This document shows positions 1 to 8,876 of a stretch of 32,213 nt of DNA, piece after piece (position 1 is the first letter of the stretch; every line of letters starts with the position of its first letter). Both the position numbers and the translations under genes were made by a program. The notes under the pieces were generated by a model. That model saw only the letters and a program-made list of their open reading frames with translations. It was not told the DNA's origin and made no database searches. The DNA comes from Crocinitomicaceae bacterium. GTDB taxonomy: Bacteria; Bacteroidota; Bacteroidia; Flavobacteriales_D; Crocinitomicaceae. The stretch is taken from NCBI GenBank assembly GCA_027084145.1, contig JALWLM010000504.1, forward strand, positions 1-32,213. The letters are read 5' to 3'.

Positions 1-1456
1 CTGTTATTTTAATAATATAAATCCCGCTTTCAAAAGCTGATAAAGAAATGGGATTGACATTGTTTTGCGAATAGATTTTTTCTCCCAACAAATTGTAAAT
101 TTCAACGGATTTTACGGTTGTGTTTTCCGGAATAGAAAAGGTTATTTTATCTCTTGCCGGATTAGGATAGACATCAATTTGATCTGAAAAAATAGAGTTT
201 GAATTTAAGCCCAGATTAACTTGTCTTTCTCTGTAAACAATTCTTGTTTCTCCTGTTCCTAAATAGTTAGGCGATTCGTAATTAACACAAATTTGACCGT
301 TAGGCATTAAAGAGGCGGATTTAAAACCAATGGAAATAGAATCATGGTCTGAGATATACTCAGGCATTGACCAAGTTTGACCTCTGTCTAAAGAATAGGA
401 AGTTAGCATATCTCCTCCTTTTAGTCCAATTATATCTTCTTCTTTCCAAAACGTCCAAAGTATGTTGTTGTTGATGTCGTATTTGCTACCTTCAACCAAA
501 TAGCTTCTTTGATTTAAAGATATTTGATTGTTATAAAAGTTAGATGACGGCACCCAAGTTTGACCTAAATCGTCAGAATAGCCGTAAACCACTCTTATAC
601 CCCAATTATAATCATTAACGGGTGCATGATGATAAAACAAATGAAACCTGCCTTGCGGATCGATAACTAAATCAGGATCGCCTTGAAAATCCGGCGATTG
701 ATTAATGGTTATTGGGTTAGACCAACTTAATCCTGCATTTGTACTAACCACCATGTGTATGTCCCAATTATTATTTGTTGAAACGGAATCTCTCCAAAAA
801 ATGGCTAATGTATCCCCCGAACAAGCGTTAAATTGTCCTCTTGGAAAAGCAGATGTTTTATTGGGACTTTGGCTGATTTGAACAGGAGTGCTAAAAGACA
901 TTCCTCCGTTAACCGATTGAGCATAAAAACACTCGCTAACAGCTCCTGTGTTTATATCTCCGTCATGCCACATCACGTGTATTCTGTTTTGTAAATCAAC
1001 TGTTGGATAAACACCGTTAAATTGACCGTTTGCAGGATTTTCTGCTACTAAAACAGAATCAATAACATAATTAAATGATGAGTCCATTTTAGAATAGTAT
1101 AGTTTTGTTTGCCCCTGATTATAAAACAGATGTATGTTATCGTTTTTATCTTGAGTTACTTTTAATGAATTGATTGCCGGCATTGGCGTAAATTGAGTTG
1201 GGCTTGACCAATTTAATCCGTCATAACTATAGGTGTAATATATCTTTGTAGGATCATTTTTCTCATTAAAAAACACCACTCTTTTATTGTTTGAAAAAAC
1301 TGCCATATTACCGTACAAAAAACCTCTTAAATCTGATGTGGTTGACGGATTAGGTAATTCAACTTCAGGTAACCAATACTGGCCAACTCCGTGTTGAGAA
1401 AATAATAAAAAAGGTGAAAACAAAATGGCTATTAAACCGGTTTTAATTAATGTCAT
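1..1456 (-). CDS. Secreted Asp-box (BNR-repeat) protein with T9SS sorting domain, C-terminus cut off
   Basis: The frame is open from the ATG at 1456 to the window edge (485 codons, no stop), so the last few residues are missing. The N-terminus (MTLIKTGLIAILF, then LLFSQ) is a signal peptide. The body contains degenerate Asp-box repeats of the S-x-D/N-x-G-x-S/T-W type: SVNGGMSF near residue 179, STNAGLSW near 235, SDDLGQTW near 293 and SLDRGQTW near 353. These are typical of sialidase-like beta-propellers. From about residue 430 it has YPNPARDK, then VEIYNLLGEKIY and SGIYIIKIT, a standard type A type IX secretion C-terminal domain. The protein is therefore probably exported and anchored or released at the cell surface. 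No sialidase catalytic Arg triad or Tyr/Glu pair could be assigned by eye, so enzymatic activity is unproven; it may be an adhesin or binding protein. Confidence 0.88.
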   Translation of the reverse strand, partial: MTLIKTGLIAILFSPFLLFSQHGVGQYWLPEVELPNPSTTSDLRGFLYGNMAVFSNNKRVVFFNEKNDPTKIYYTYSYDGLNWSSPTQFTPMPAINSLKVTQDKNDNIHLFYNQGQTKLYYSKMDSSFNYVIDSVLVAENPANGQFNGVYPTVDLQNRIHVMWHDGDINTGAVSECFYAQSVNGGMSFSTPVQISQSPNKTSAFPRGQFNACSGDTLAIFWRDSVSTNNNWDIHMVVSTNAGLSWSNPITINQSPDFQGDPDLVIDPQGRFHLFYHHAPVNDYNWGIRVVYGYSDDLGQTWVPSSNFYNNQISLNQRSYLVEGSKYDINNNILWTFWKEEDIIGLKGGDMLTSYSLDRGQTWSMPEYISDHDSISIGFKSASLMPNGQICVNYESPNYLGTGETRIVYRERQVNLGLNSNSIFSDQIDVYPNPARDKITFSIPENTTVKSVEIYNLLGEKIYSQNNVNPISLSAFESGIYIIKIT

Positions 1457-1646
1457 GATTTTAAGTTTTTACTTGTTCTTGATTTATTTGACTAAAAAAG
1501 TAAACAAAGGTTTAAAATGATGCTATTTTTTTTTCACGATTTCTACGATAAAAATAAATTTAAGTTAGACTTATTTATATCAATTATCGTTATAAAATCT
1601 GTATTAACCCAATATTAATGGTAACATTTGCTTTTGTTTTTCAACT

Positions 1647-2225
1647 TTAAAATAAAAGTTTCACGTTTTCCGAAAACAATTTTACAGCAATAGATAATAA
1701 AATAATACCAAATACTTTTTCTAGGATAACAATTCCTCCTTTCCCTAAGAGTACACCTATTCTCCGGGTTAACTTCAAGACTATAAACACAATAAGCATG
1801 TTAAAAAAAATAGCTAGTAGAATATTAGCTGTGCTGTATTCTGCTTTTAATGAAATAATAGAGGTCATTGTTCCTGCTCCGGCAATCAAGGGGAAAGCAA
1901 GAGGTACAATACTGGCTGTTTTTCCACTATTTTCTCCTTTAAATAATTTGACACCTAAAATCATCTCTAATGATATGGCAAAGATGATTAATGAACCGGC
2001 AACGGCAAACTCTTGCACATGAACCCCAAATAAATTCAAAATACCTTCTCCTAAAAGAAGAAATGCCACCATAATTCCAAAAGCAGTGAGTGTAGCTCTT
2101 CCTGACTCTAGTTCTCCGGATTCTTCTTTTAGTTTAATAATGACCGGAATAGATCCGATAATATCAATAACGGCAAATAAAACCATTGATGCCTTAAAAA
2201 TGTCTCCCCAATTAATTATTTCCAT
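1647..2225 (-). CDS. MarC-family (UPF0056) integral membrane protein
   Basis: This 192-residue hydrophobic protein has about six membrane segments. It shows the family signatures: an N-terminal segment with DIIGSIPV, a second block around GSLIIFAISLEMILG, and the central PLAFPLIAGAGTMTSII. Length matches the YchE/YhgN/MarC family (about 190 to 220). It sits in the inner membrane; the family's substrate is not established, and the old link to multiple antibiotic resistance has been questioned. The start codon lies 13 bases after the mfd stop, so it is probably the last gene of the fbp-mfd transcript. Family assignment is firm; function is unknown. Confidence 0.9.
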   Translation of the reverse strand: MEIINWGDIFKASMVLFAVIDIIGSIPVIIKLKEESGELESGRATLTAFGIMVAFLLLGEGILNLFGVHVQEFAVAGSLIIFAISLEMILGVKLFKGENSGKTASIVPLAFPLIAGAGTMTSIISLKAEYSTANILLAIFFNMLIVFIVLKLTRRIGVLLGKGGIVILEKVFGIILLSIAVKLFSENVKLLF

Positions 2226-2238
2226 TTTTGCTTGATGA

Positions 2239-5200
2239 TTAGATGTTTTGTAATAAGTTTAATGCCTTGTCGATGCTTTCTATTTGATCAAAAACAATTC
2301 TCAGGCGATCGTTTTTTTGTGTTAATTTAACGCCCTCCGGATTTTTTTGAACAAAGTTAAGAATATTTGTGAAGACTTCGGTTTCGTAGTATTTTGATTG
2401 AGGATTTGAAATAAAATAACCAATCATTTTATTAGATTTCAATACCAATTTCTCAATGCCTAGTTCTTGAGCTTTCCAACGAAGTATGAAGGATTTATTT
2501 AATTGTTGTACGGAATCGGGAATAGGACCGAATCGGTCGGTGAGTTCATCCATAATTTGATTTAATTCCTCCGGATTTTTTACGGTGTCGAGTTGTTGAT
2601 AGATACTTAGGCGTTCAGCAATATTATTGATATAATCATCGGGGATTCTAACTTCTAAGTCTGTTTCTAAAATACAATCCTGAACAAAAGAGCCAAAGGT
2701 ATCGGTATCTCGCTTGTCAAACAGTTCTTTGAATTCTCCTTCTCTCAATTCTTCCATTGCTTCTTGCAGAATCTTTTGATACATTTCAAAACCGATTTCG
2801 GAAATAAAACCACTTTGTTCTCCACCTAGTAAATTTCCTGCGCCTCGGATATCTAAATCTTTCATGGCAATATTAAATCCATCTCCTAAATCAGAGAATT
2901 GGACAAGTGCTTCCAAGCGTTTCCTAGCCTCGGGAGTCATAGAAATAGATGGTGGAGCAATGAGATAACAAAATGCTTTTTTATTGCTTCTTCCAACCCT
3001 TCCTCTTAATTGATGTAAGTCGCTTAATCCGAAATTTTGAGCATTATTGATAATAATTGTATTGGCATTCGGGATGTCAATACCGGATTCTACAATCGTT
3101 GTTGCCAAAAGTAAATCATATTCATGATTGATAAAATCAAGCATGAGTTTTTCTAATTTCTTCCCGTCCATTTGTCCATGTCCTACAGCTATTCGGATGC
3201 CCGGGCATAAACGTTGAATCATCCCTGCTACTTCTTGAATATTTTGTAAACGGTTATGAATGAAAAAAACTTGTCCGCTTCGACTAACCTCATAAGCAAT
3301 GGCATCTCTAATGCGTTCTTCATCAAAAGGAATGATTTCCGTAAGAACAGCCTGTCGGTTAGGAGGAGGGGTATTGATGATACTTAAATCTCTTGCCCCC
3401 ATTAGTGAGAATTGTAAAGTTCGAGGAATAGGAGTTGCTGTTAATGTTAAGGTGTCAATCGTTGCCCGAATGGTTTTTAACTTATCTTTTATCGCCACTC
3501 CAAACTTTTGTTCCTCATCAATAATCATTAATCCCAAATCTTTAAACTTTACTCTATCGGAAACAAGGGCGTGAGTTCCTATCAAAATATCAATCTCTCC
3601 ATCAGCAAGTTTTTTTAAGGTTTCATTGATTTGTTTCGTGCTTTTAAATCGATTGATATAATCAATAGTGCAAGGAAAATCCTTTAATCGCTCTTTAAAA
3701 CTTCTATAATGTTGTAGTGACAAAATCGTTGTGGGAACCAGAACAGCCACTTGTTTGTTGTCTGCAACGGCTTTAAATGCTGCTCGAATAGCAATTTCTG
3801 TTTTTCCAAAACCAACATCTCCGCAAATTAGTCTATCCATTGGTGTTGAAGACTCCATGTCTTTTTTGACAGCAATTGTTGCTTTGAGTTGATCGGCAGT
3901 ATCTTCGTAAATAAATGATGCTTCCAATTCATTTTGTAAATAAGTATCCGGACTAAATGCAAAACCGGGTCGACTTTTCCTCTTGGCGTAGAGTTTTATT
4001 AAATCGAAAGCAAGTTCCTTGATTTTCTTTTTTGTTTTTCGCTTAAGGTTTGCCCATGCCTGTGTTCCAAGTTTATTTACTTTAGGAGTAACACCATCTT
4101 TACTCGTATATTTAGAAATGCGGTGTAAGGAGTGAATCCCAACATATAAGACATCATTGTCTCGATAAATGAGTCGAATGGCTTCTTGTTTTTTTCCGTT
4201 GACATCAATCGTTTCTAATCCCGAGAATTTTCCGACACCATGATCAATATGTGTCACATAATCTCCGGGTTGCAAATTGTAAAGTTCTTTTAAAGTTAAG
4301 GCTTGTTTTGCTTGACGAAAACCTTCTTTTAATCGGAAGCGGTGATAACGTTCAAAAATTTGATGATCTGTATAGCAAACCAATTGGTTATCAGGAGAAA
4401 TAAATCCCTCATACAAAGCAAAATGTATAGGTGTAAACTCGACTTCGTCGTTAATATCCTTGAAAATTTGAACGAGTCGCTCAATTTGTTTGGGTTGATT
4501 GGAAAAAATCAGATTTTTAAATCCTTTTTTCTTTTTTTCAACGAGATCTTTTGCGAGTAAATCAAAATTTTTGTTAAAACTAGGTTGAGCTTTAAAATGA
4601 AATGAAAATACTTTTTTAGTGTTGAAGTAATACTCATTTCCAAATTCTACAACAGTAGATTGCTCCATAACTTCCTTCAATTCAGAAGGATGTAAAAAAA
4701 GCTCGGAAGGAATAGCAGGAGGAATTGTTCTTTCCAGCGAATCAAATTTTTTAACGGCTTTTTCGTATTCTTTTTTGAGTGTTTCAAAAGCCCAGTTAAA
4801 ACCTGACGACCAAATGGTAATATCATTTCCTACAAAATCAAAAAAAGAAACATGCTCTTCTTCAAGCATTTTCCCTTGTATATTCGGAACGATATTAAAA
4901 AATTGATGTTGTTTTATTGAAAGTTGTGTACTTGGGTCAAAGCTACGGATGGATTCTATTTCATCGCCAAAAAATTCGATACGATAAGGATGGTCATTGG
5001 AAAAAGAAAAGACGTCAATAATACCACCTCTTATTGAAAATTGTCCGGGTTCATATACGAAATCAACATGTTCAAAGCCCTCTTCTAATAATGTTTCATT
5101 GATAAAATCGATGCTGTATTCTTTGCCCGCTTCAACTTTTAAAGTGCTTTTAACTAAGTTTTTTTTAGAAGGAATTTTCTCAAATAATGCTTTTGGATAA

Positions 5201-5568
5201 GTAACAATCCATGTATTATTGTTTTTTGAAATTTTTTCTAAAGTTTCAGCTCTTGCAACAACGTTAGCATTGTCTATCTCCTCTTCTTCATAAGGGACTC
5301 TATACGACTCCGGATAAAAATAAATTCTATCCGAATTGGGGAACAAACCCTCTAAATCATTAAGAAAATAAGCTGCTTTTTCCTTGTCCTCCAGAATAAA
5401 AATATGATAACCGGGAACTTGTTCACAAACAGCGGAAGAACATATTGCTTTGGAAGAACCAACTTGTCCTTTCCATTGTATTTTAACTGACTTTTCTTGT
5501 AATAATTCAGCAGTCTTTACAACGCCGTCGAGTTTCGAAAAGGAAGTTAAGAATAAGGTGTTATCCAT
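2239..5568 (-). CDS. mfd: Transcription-repair coupling factor Mfd
   Basis: Mfd is the ATP-dependent translocase that removes RNA polymerase stalled at DNA damage and recruits UvrA. The protein (1109 residues from the ATG) has the family order: a UvrB-like N-terminal region, an RNA-polymerase-interaction domain around LQPGDYVTHIDHGVGKFSGL, superfamily 2 helicase motifs and the C-terminal TRCF domain. Walker A is GDVGFGKT at about 583-590, the Walker B box is DEEQ at 684-687, and TATPIPRTLQFSLMG and QLRGRVGRS follow. The frame extends three codons upstream to a TTG at 5577, but the ATG at 5568 is preferred because it forms an 8-base overlap (ATGGATAA) with the end of fbp, as at two other junctions here. 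Full length, no damage seen. Confidence 0.97.
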   Translation of the reverse strand: MDNTLFLTSFSKLDGVVKTAELLQEKSVKIQWKGQVGSSKAICSSAVCEQVPGYHIFILEDKEKAAYFLNDLEGLFPNSDRIYFYPESYRVPYEEEEIDNANVVARAETLEKISKNNNTWIVTYPKALFEKIPSKKNLVKSTLKVEAGKEYSIDFINETLLEEGFEHVDFVYEPGQFSIRGGIIDVFSFSNDHPYRIEFFGDEIESIRSFDPSTQLSIKQHQFFNIVPNIQGKMLEEEHVSFFDFVGNDITIWSSGFNWAFETLKKEYEKAVKKFDSLERTIPPAIPSELFLHPSELKEVMEQSTVVEFGNEYYFNTKKVFSFHFKAQPSFNKNFDLLAKDLVEKKKKGFKNLIFSNQPKQIERLVQIFKDINDEVEFTPIHFALYEGFISPDNQLVCYTDHQIFERYHRFRLKEGFRQAKQALTLKELYNLQPGDYVTHIDHGVGKFSGLETIDVNGKKQEAIRLIYRDNDVLYVGIHSLHRISKYTSKDGVTPKVNKLGTQAWANLKRKTKKKIKELAFDLIKLYAKRKSRPGFAFSPDTYLQNELEASFIYEDTADQLKATIAVKKDMESSTPMDRLICGDVGFGKTEIAIRAAFKAVADNKQVAVLVPTTILSLQHYRSFKERLKDFPCTIDYINRFKSTKQINETLKKLADGEIDILIGTHALVSDRVKFKDLGLMIIDEEQKFGVAIKDKLKTIRATIDTLTLTATPIPRTLQFSLMGARDLSIINTPPPNRQAVLTEIIPFDEERIRDAIAYEVSRSGQVFFIHNRLQNIQEVAGMIQRLCPGIRIAVGHGQMDGKKLEKLMLDFINHEYDLLLATTIVESGIDIPNANTIIINNAQNFGLSDLHQLRGRVGRSNKKAFCYLIAPPSISMTPEARKRLEALVQFSDLGDGFNIAMKDLDIRGAGNLLGGEQSGFISEIGFEMYQKILQEAMEELREGEFKELFDKRDTDTFGSFVQDCILETDLEVRIPDDYINNIAERLSIYQQLDTVKNPEELNQIMDELTDRFGPIPDSVQQLNKSFILRWKAQELGIEKLVLKSNKMIGYFISNPQSKYYETEVFTNILNFVQKNPEGVKLTQKNDRLRIVFDQIESIDKALNLLQNI

Positions 5569-6586
5569 TGTTGGCAACTTCCTGATTTAAAAAGTTCATC
5601 GCTTGTTCAACCATTTTTTTAGAACCTACGAAAAACGGAATTCGTTGGTGCAATTCTTTTGGCTCGATATCTAAAACTCTTTGATACCCCGTTGTTGCTA
5701 AGCCACCGGCTTGTTCAACGATGAAAGCCAAAGGGTTACATTCGTAAAGTAAACGAAGGTGACCGTTGGGGGCTATTTGTGTTGCAGGGTAAATGTAAAT
5801 CCCCCCTTTGATGAGGTTTCTGTGAAAATCAGCAACTAAAGAGCCGATATATCTTCCTGAATATGGTCTTTTTGCTCCTTCAAGAACTCGTTGACAATAA
5901 GTTTCCACATATTGTTTAATACCCGGATCGCAAACATTAATATTCCCTTCGTTAATAGAATAAATTCTTCCTGTTTCAGGAATTTTCATATTAGGGTGAG
6001 ATAAACAAAATTCTCCGATGTGGGGATCTAATGTAAAGCCGTTAACACCTTTCCCTGTTGTGTAAACCAACATAGTAGAGGAGCCGTAAAGAACATATCC
6101 TGCAGCAACTTGTTCTATGCCTTTTTGCATCATGTCTTCTTTGGTTGCAAGTGTCCCTTGTGGGCTTTTTCTTCGATAAATAGAGAAAATAGTTCCTATG
6201 GAAACATTCACATCAATATTAGAAGATCCGTCTAAAGGATCAAACAAAACAACATATTTTCCTTGTTTTGAGATTTCATTATTAAAAGCAACGAATGTAT
6301 CATTTTCTTCTGAAGCAATACCGCAAATTTCTCCTCCTGCACGAAAAATTTTAATAAATGTTTCATCGGCAACAACATCAAGCTTTTGTTGTTCTTCACC
6401 TTGTATATTGGTGTTTCCTTGAGCTCCTAAAATATGTTCCAACAGTCCTGCTCGTCTTACATCATTAGCTACCATTTTTGAGGCAATAGCAATGTCGCTT
6501 AATATTCTGGATAATTCTCCCGTAGCATAAGGAAAATCATTCTGCCTATCCATAATAAATTCGTGGAGTGTTGTTAATTTGGACAT
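5561..6586 (-). CDS. fbp: Class I fructose-1,6-bisphosphatase
   Basis: This enzyme hydrolyses fructose 1,6-bisphosphate to fructose 6-phosphate, the committed step of gluconeogenesis, in the cytoplasm. At 341 residues it has the usual class I length. The metal and phosphate-binding motif DPLDGSSNID begins at residue 116, preceded by the acidic metal-ligand stretch SEEND. GSLVADFHRNLIKGG and YPATQIAPNGHLRLLYECNP are the sugar-phosphate and closing family blocks. It is the first gene of a probable fbp-mfd-marC operon and overlaps mfd by 8 bases. A likely promoter lies upstream at 6607-6638. Pairing a gluconeogenic enzyme with a repair helicase probably reflects shared transcription, not shared function. 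Confidence 0.97.
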   Translation of the reverse strand: MSKLTTLHEFIMDRQNDFPYATGELSRILSDIAIASKMVANDVRRAGLLEHILGAQGNTNIQGEEQQKLDVVADETFIKIFRAGGEICGIASEENDTFVAFNNEISKQGKYVVLFDPLDGSSNIDVNVSIGTIFSIYRRKSPQGTLATKEDMMQKGIEQVAAGYVLYGSSTMLVYTTGKGVNGFTLDPHIGEFCLSHPNMKIPETGRIYSINEGNINVCDPGIKQYVETYCQRVLEGAKRPYSGRYIGSLVADFHRNLIKGGIYIYPATQIAPNGHLRLLYECNPLAFIVEQAGGLATTGYQRVLDIEPKELHQRIPFFVGSKKMVEQAMNFLNQEVANNG

Positions 6587-6606
6587 AGATGTTTTTTTAC
6601 TTTTTA

Positions 6607-6638
6607 CAAATATCGTAAAATATCAATGATTCTATCAA
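6607..6638 (-). promoter_or_regulatory. Probable fbp promoter (Bacteroidota type)
   Basis: Read on the minus strand, GATATTTG (6614-6607) matches the Bacteroidota -7 consensus TAnnTTTG with one mismatch. A TTG (6638-6636) lies 21 bases upstream, the expected -33 spacing. The element sits about 20 bases before the fbp ATG. Pattern match only. Confidence 0.45.
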
Positions 6639-6694
6639 GTAGAATATTAATTTATCTTTAATAAGAAGATAACCAATAGAATAAAACGTTTTAT

Positions 6695-6702
6695 TATTTT
6701 TG
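6695..6702 (+). promoter_or_regulatory. Probable -7 element for the coaX operon
   Basis: TATTTTTG matches TAnnTTTG exactly and lies 50 bases before the coaX ATG. No convincing -33 TTG was found at the right distance, so confidence is moderate. It shares the roughly 165-base divergent region with the fbp promoter. Confidence 0.4.
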
Positions 6703-6752
6703 AGAAATAACAGATGAATTGAGAGATATCAAAGTGGTGATATTTGGTTGAT

Positions 6753-7523
6753 ATGAATAAAAGTGAAAAACCAATAACTCTTTTCAAACAATTAAAAAGC
6801 AAAAGATTGAAAATATCGAATATATATGTAGTGGATGCAGGAAATACTTCTTTAAAAGTTGCTGTTTTTGAAAAAGACGAACTTATATCTGTACATAGAT
6901 ATCGTTATGAAACGTTTTTTCAACAAAAATTATCGACTAAAGATAGTTTGGTCGTTATTTCTTCAGTATTGAATGATTCGGATACGCAAAAAATATTGAG
7001 TTTATTCAAAGATGTTTTTCATGTAACAACAAAAGTAAAAACCCCTCTCTCAATAGCGTATGAAACGCCGGAAACATTAGGTGTAGATAGGTTGGCTAAT
7101 GCCGTATATGCTTATTCTCAAAATCCAAAAGGGAATGTTTTGGTAATAGATATAGGAACTTGTGTTAAATATGATTTTGTTACAAAAGGAATTTATAAAG
7201 GAGGCGCTATTTCTCCGGGGATTAAATTGCGATACCGCTCATTACATGAGTTCACAGGGAATTTACCTTTGATAAAAGATACATGTCCTGCTTCATTGAT
7301 TGGACGGAAAACTTCTGAATCGATTCATTCAGGAGTGATGAATGGAATAAAAGTAGAAATAGAAGGAATAATTGATAATTATGCACGTTTATATGGAGAG
7401 TTAGATATTTTTGTTACCGGAGGAGATGCTCGTTTCTTTGATTTACGAAGAAAAAATAACATCTTTGCAGACGAAAATATTACACTCAAAGGATTGTACG
7501 AAATATATAAAATGAATGCGTAA
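6753..7523 (+). CDS. coaX: Type III pantothenate kinase
   Basis: CoaX phosphorylates pantothenate, the first step of coenzyme A synthesis from vitamin B5. The sequence has the ASKHA-fold signatures: DAGNTSLK at about 28-35 (phosphate loop with the first Asp), GVDRLANAVYAYS, VLVIDIGTCVKYDFV, GGAISPGI and FVTGGDA. From the ATG at 6753 it is 256 residues. A TTG at 6744 would add three residues but is less likely. About 23 residues precede the usual family N-terminus (NIYVVDAGNT), so a downstream TTG around residue 18 is a possible alternative start. The stop overlaps the next gene by 8 bases (ATGCGTAA). The partner genes panC and panD are at the other end of the window. Confidence 0.94.
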   Translation: MNKSEKPITLFKQLKSKRLKISNIYVVDAGNTSLKVAVFEKDELISVHRYRYETFFQQKLSTKDSLVVISSVLNDSDTQKILSLFKDVFHVTTKVKTPLSIAYETPETLGVDRLANAVYAYSQNPKGNVLVIDIGTCVKYDFVTKGIYKGGAISPGIKLRYRSLHEFTGNLPLIKDTCPASLIGRKTSESIHSGVMNGIKVEIEGIIDNYARLYGELDIFVTGGDARFFDLRRKNNIFADENITLKGLYEIYKMNA

Positions 7524-8859
7524 CTTAATTATCATCTTCTTTTTAACTCTTATTGCAGGAGTTTCTTTATCACAGAAAATAACGAATTCACCATTCAGCG
7601 CTCATGGTTTAGGAGAGGTTGGAGGTTTAGACCATCCGGTTTTTGTGGGCTTTGGAAATGCAACGATAACACTTAACGACTCTGCTGTTGTTAATTATTA
7701 CAATCCGGCAACATATAGCACTTTAAGAGAACATATACCTCTTTTTTCTCTGGGAATTTCTTCTAAAACTTCAGTGTATTCAGAGAATGGTTATCATGCA
7801 AGAAATACAGTTTCAGCAATACAACATTTTACACTTGCTTTTCCGATTGCAAAGTATTTTGGATTGGCTTTCGGATTGAAACCCTATTCCGCAAGAGGTT
7901 ATGAGTTTTCCGTAAGGCTAAAAGAAGGCAATGATTCTCTAAAATACGTTTATTTGGGTAATGGTAGTATAAATGAAGCCTTTGTTGGTTTTTCTGCAAA
8001 AACAAAAAAATATAAAGGAGCAAGTTTGGCTTTAGGAGGGAATTTAGGCTATATTTTTGGTGCACTGGAAAAAACAAGAAAAAGTGGATTAATTGTAGGT
8101 TCTTCATCAACTTTGTCAGGAGGAGTAAGTACAAATAGAATAAGGACAAAGGCAATTCGTTATACCTTAGGAATGATTTATGAACAATCGATTACCCAAA
8201 ACCACCAATTTGCAGTTGCTTTTACATTAGAACCATCACAAAAATTTTCCGCAAGTTTTGAAGACTATTTGTATTATTCCCCTAATATTGATAATCCGAA
8301 TGTTTATGACACATTGATTGAAAATTCAACAAAAGGATATGTCACCAATATCCCTACAATGAAATACGGATTAAGATATGATTGGAAATTTAAAGGAAGA
8401 AAAAATCATCGTAACCCTTTAAATTCAATTCTTTCGTTACACCTAAATTACGCAGAAGCAGACTGGAGTCGGTTTGAAAATTCAAATGAAGCTAATCATA
8501 ATTTAACATCATCGTCAAAAATAAGTTTCGGGATTGAGTATCAACCGGAAATCGCTTATTTAAGAAAAAGAACAATGCTTAAATTTTATCACCGATTAAG
8601 ATATAGAGCAGGATTATTTAATGTTTCAACTCCATATATGATTAATGGAAATCAAGTTATTAATTTTGGCACAACTTTTGGCATAGGAATACCGATTGCA
8701 ACACAAAACTCCTTATCTAATATTAATATTGGATTTTCAATGGGGGCGAAAGGAACTTCAAACCCTAATGAATTAAGAGAAAAATATTATGGAATTAGTT
8801 TAGGAGTTTCAATCGCACCGGGAGCAGATAAGTGGTTTATAAAAAGAAAATTAGATTAA
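7516..8859 (+). CDS. Predicted outer-membrane beta-barrel protein
   Basis: The protein has 447 residues with a signal peptide (RNLIIIFFLTLIAG, then VSLSQ). The mature part is rich in alternating aromatic/Gly strands such as LAFPIAKYFGLAFGLKPYS, GASLALGGNLGYIFGAL and GISLGVSIAPG, as in Bacteroidota porin-like barrels of the FadL or PorV type. The early segment DSAVVNYYNPATYS resembles the N-terminal plug motif (NPA) of FadL-like proteins. No enzymatic motif was seen. It is translationally coupled to coaX by an 8-base overlap and is followed after 17 bases by a TPR protein. In my recollection this coaX-barrel-TPR-lptC order is common in Flavobacteriia. The transported substrate cannot be told from the sequence. 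Confidence 0.8.
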   Translation: MRNLIIIFFLTLIAGVSLSQKITNSPFSAHGLGEVGGLDHPVFVGFGNATITLNDSAVVNYYNPATYSTLREHIPLFSLGISSKTSVYSENGYHARNTVSAIQHFTLAFPIAKYFGLAFGLKPYSARGYEFSVRLKEGNDSLKYVYLGNGSINEAFVGFSAKTKKYKGASLALGGNLGYIFGALEKTRKSGLIVGSSSTLSGGVSTNRIRTKAIRYTLGMIYEQSITQNHQFAVAFTLEPSQKFSASFEDYLYYSPNIDNPNVYDTLIENSTKGYVTNIPTMKYGLRYDWKFKGRKNHRNPLNSILSLHLNYAEADWSRFENSNEANHNLTSSSKISFGIEYQPEIAYLRKRTMLKFYHRLRYRAGLFNVSTPYMINGNQVINFGTTFGIGIPIATQNSLSNINIGFSMGAKGTSNPNELREKYYGISLGVSIAPGADKWFIKRKLD

Positions 8860-8876
8860 TTTAAAAAGAAAGAAAA

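Noticed and set aside
1457..1646. A 190-base AT-rich gap searched for a terminator of the marC transcript and a promoter of the Asp-box gene.
   Set aside because: Only a one-mismatch -7 (AACCTTTG on the minus strand, 1512-1505) without a -33 element, and an imperfect TTAACC/GGTAA pairing near 1603-1622, were seen; too weak to annotate.
3299..3574. Plus-strand open frame of 91 codons inside mfd.
   Set aside because: It lies opposite the helicase motifs of a full-length Mfd and shows no family resemblance; a shadow frame.
7829..8155. Minus-strand open frame of 108 codons inside the barrel-protein gene.
   Set aside because: Leucine-rich, low-complexity product in the antisense of a clear coding gene, with no own motif or promoter; a shadow frame.
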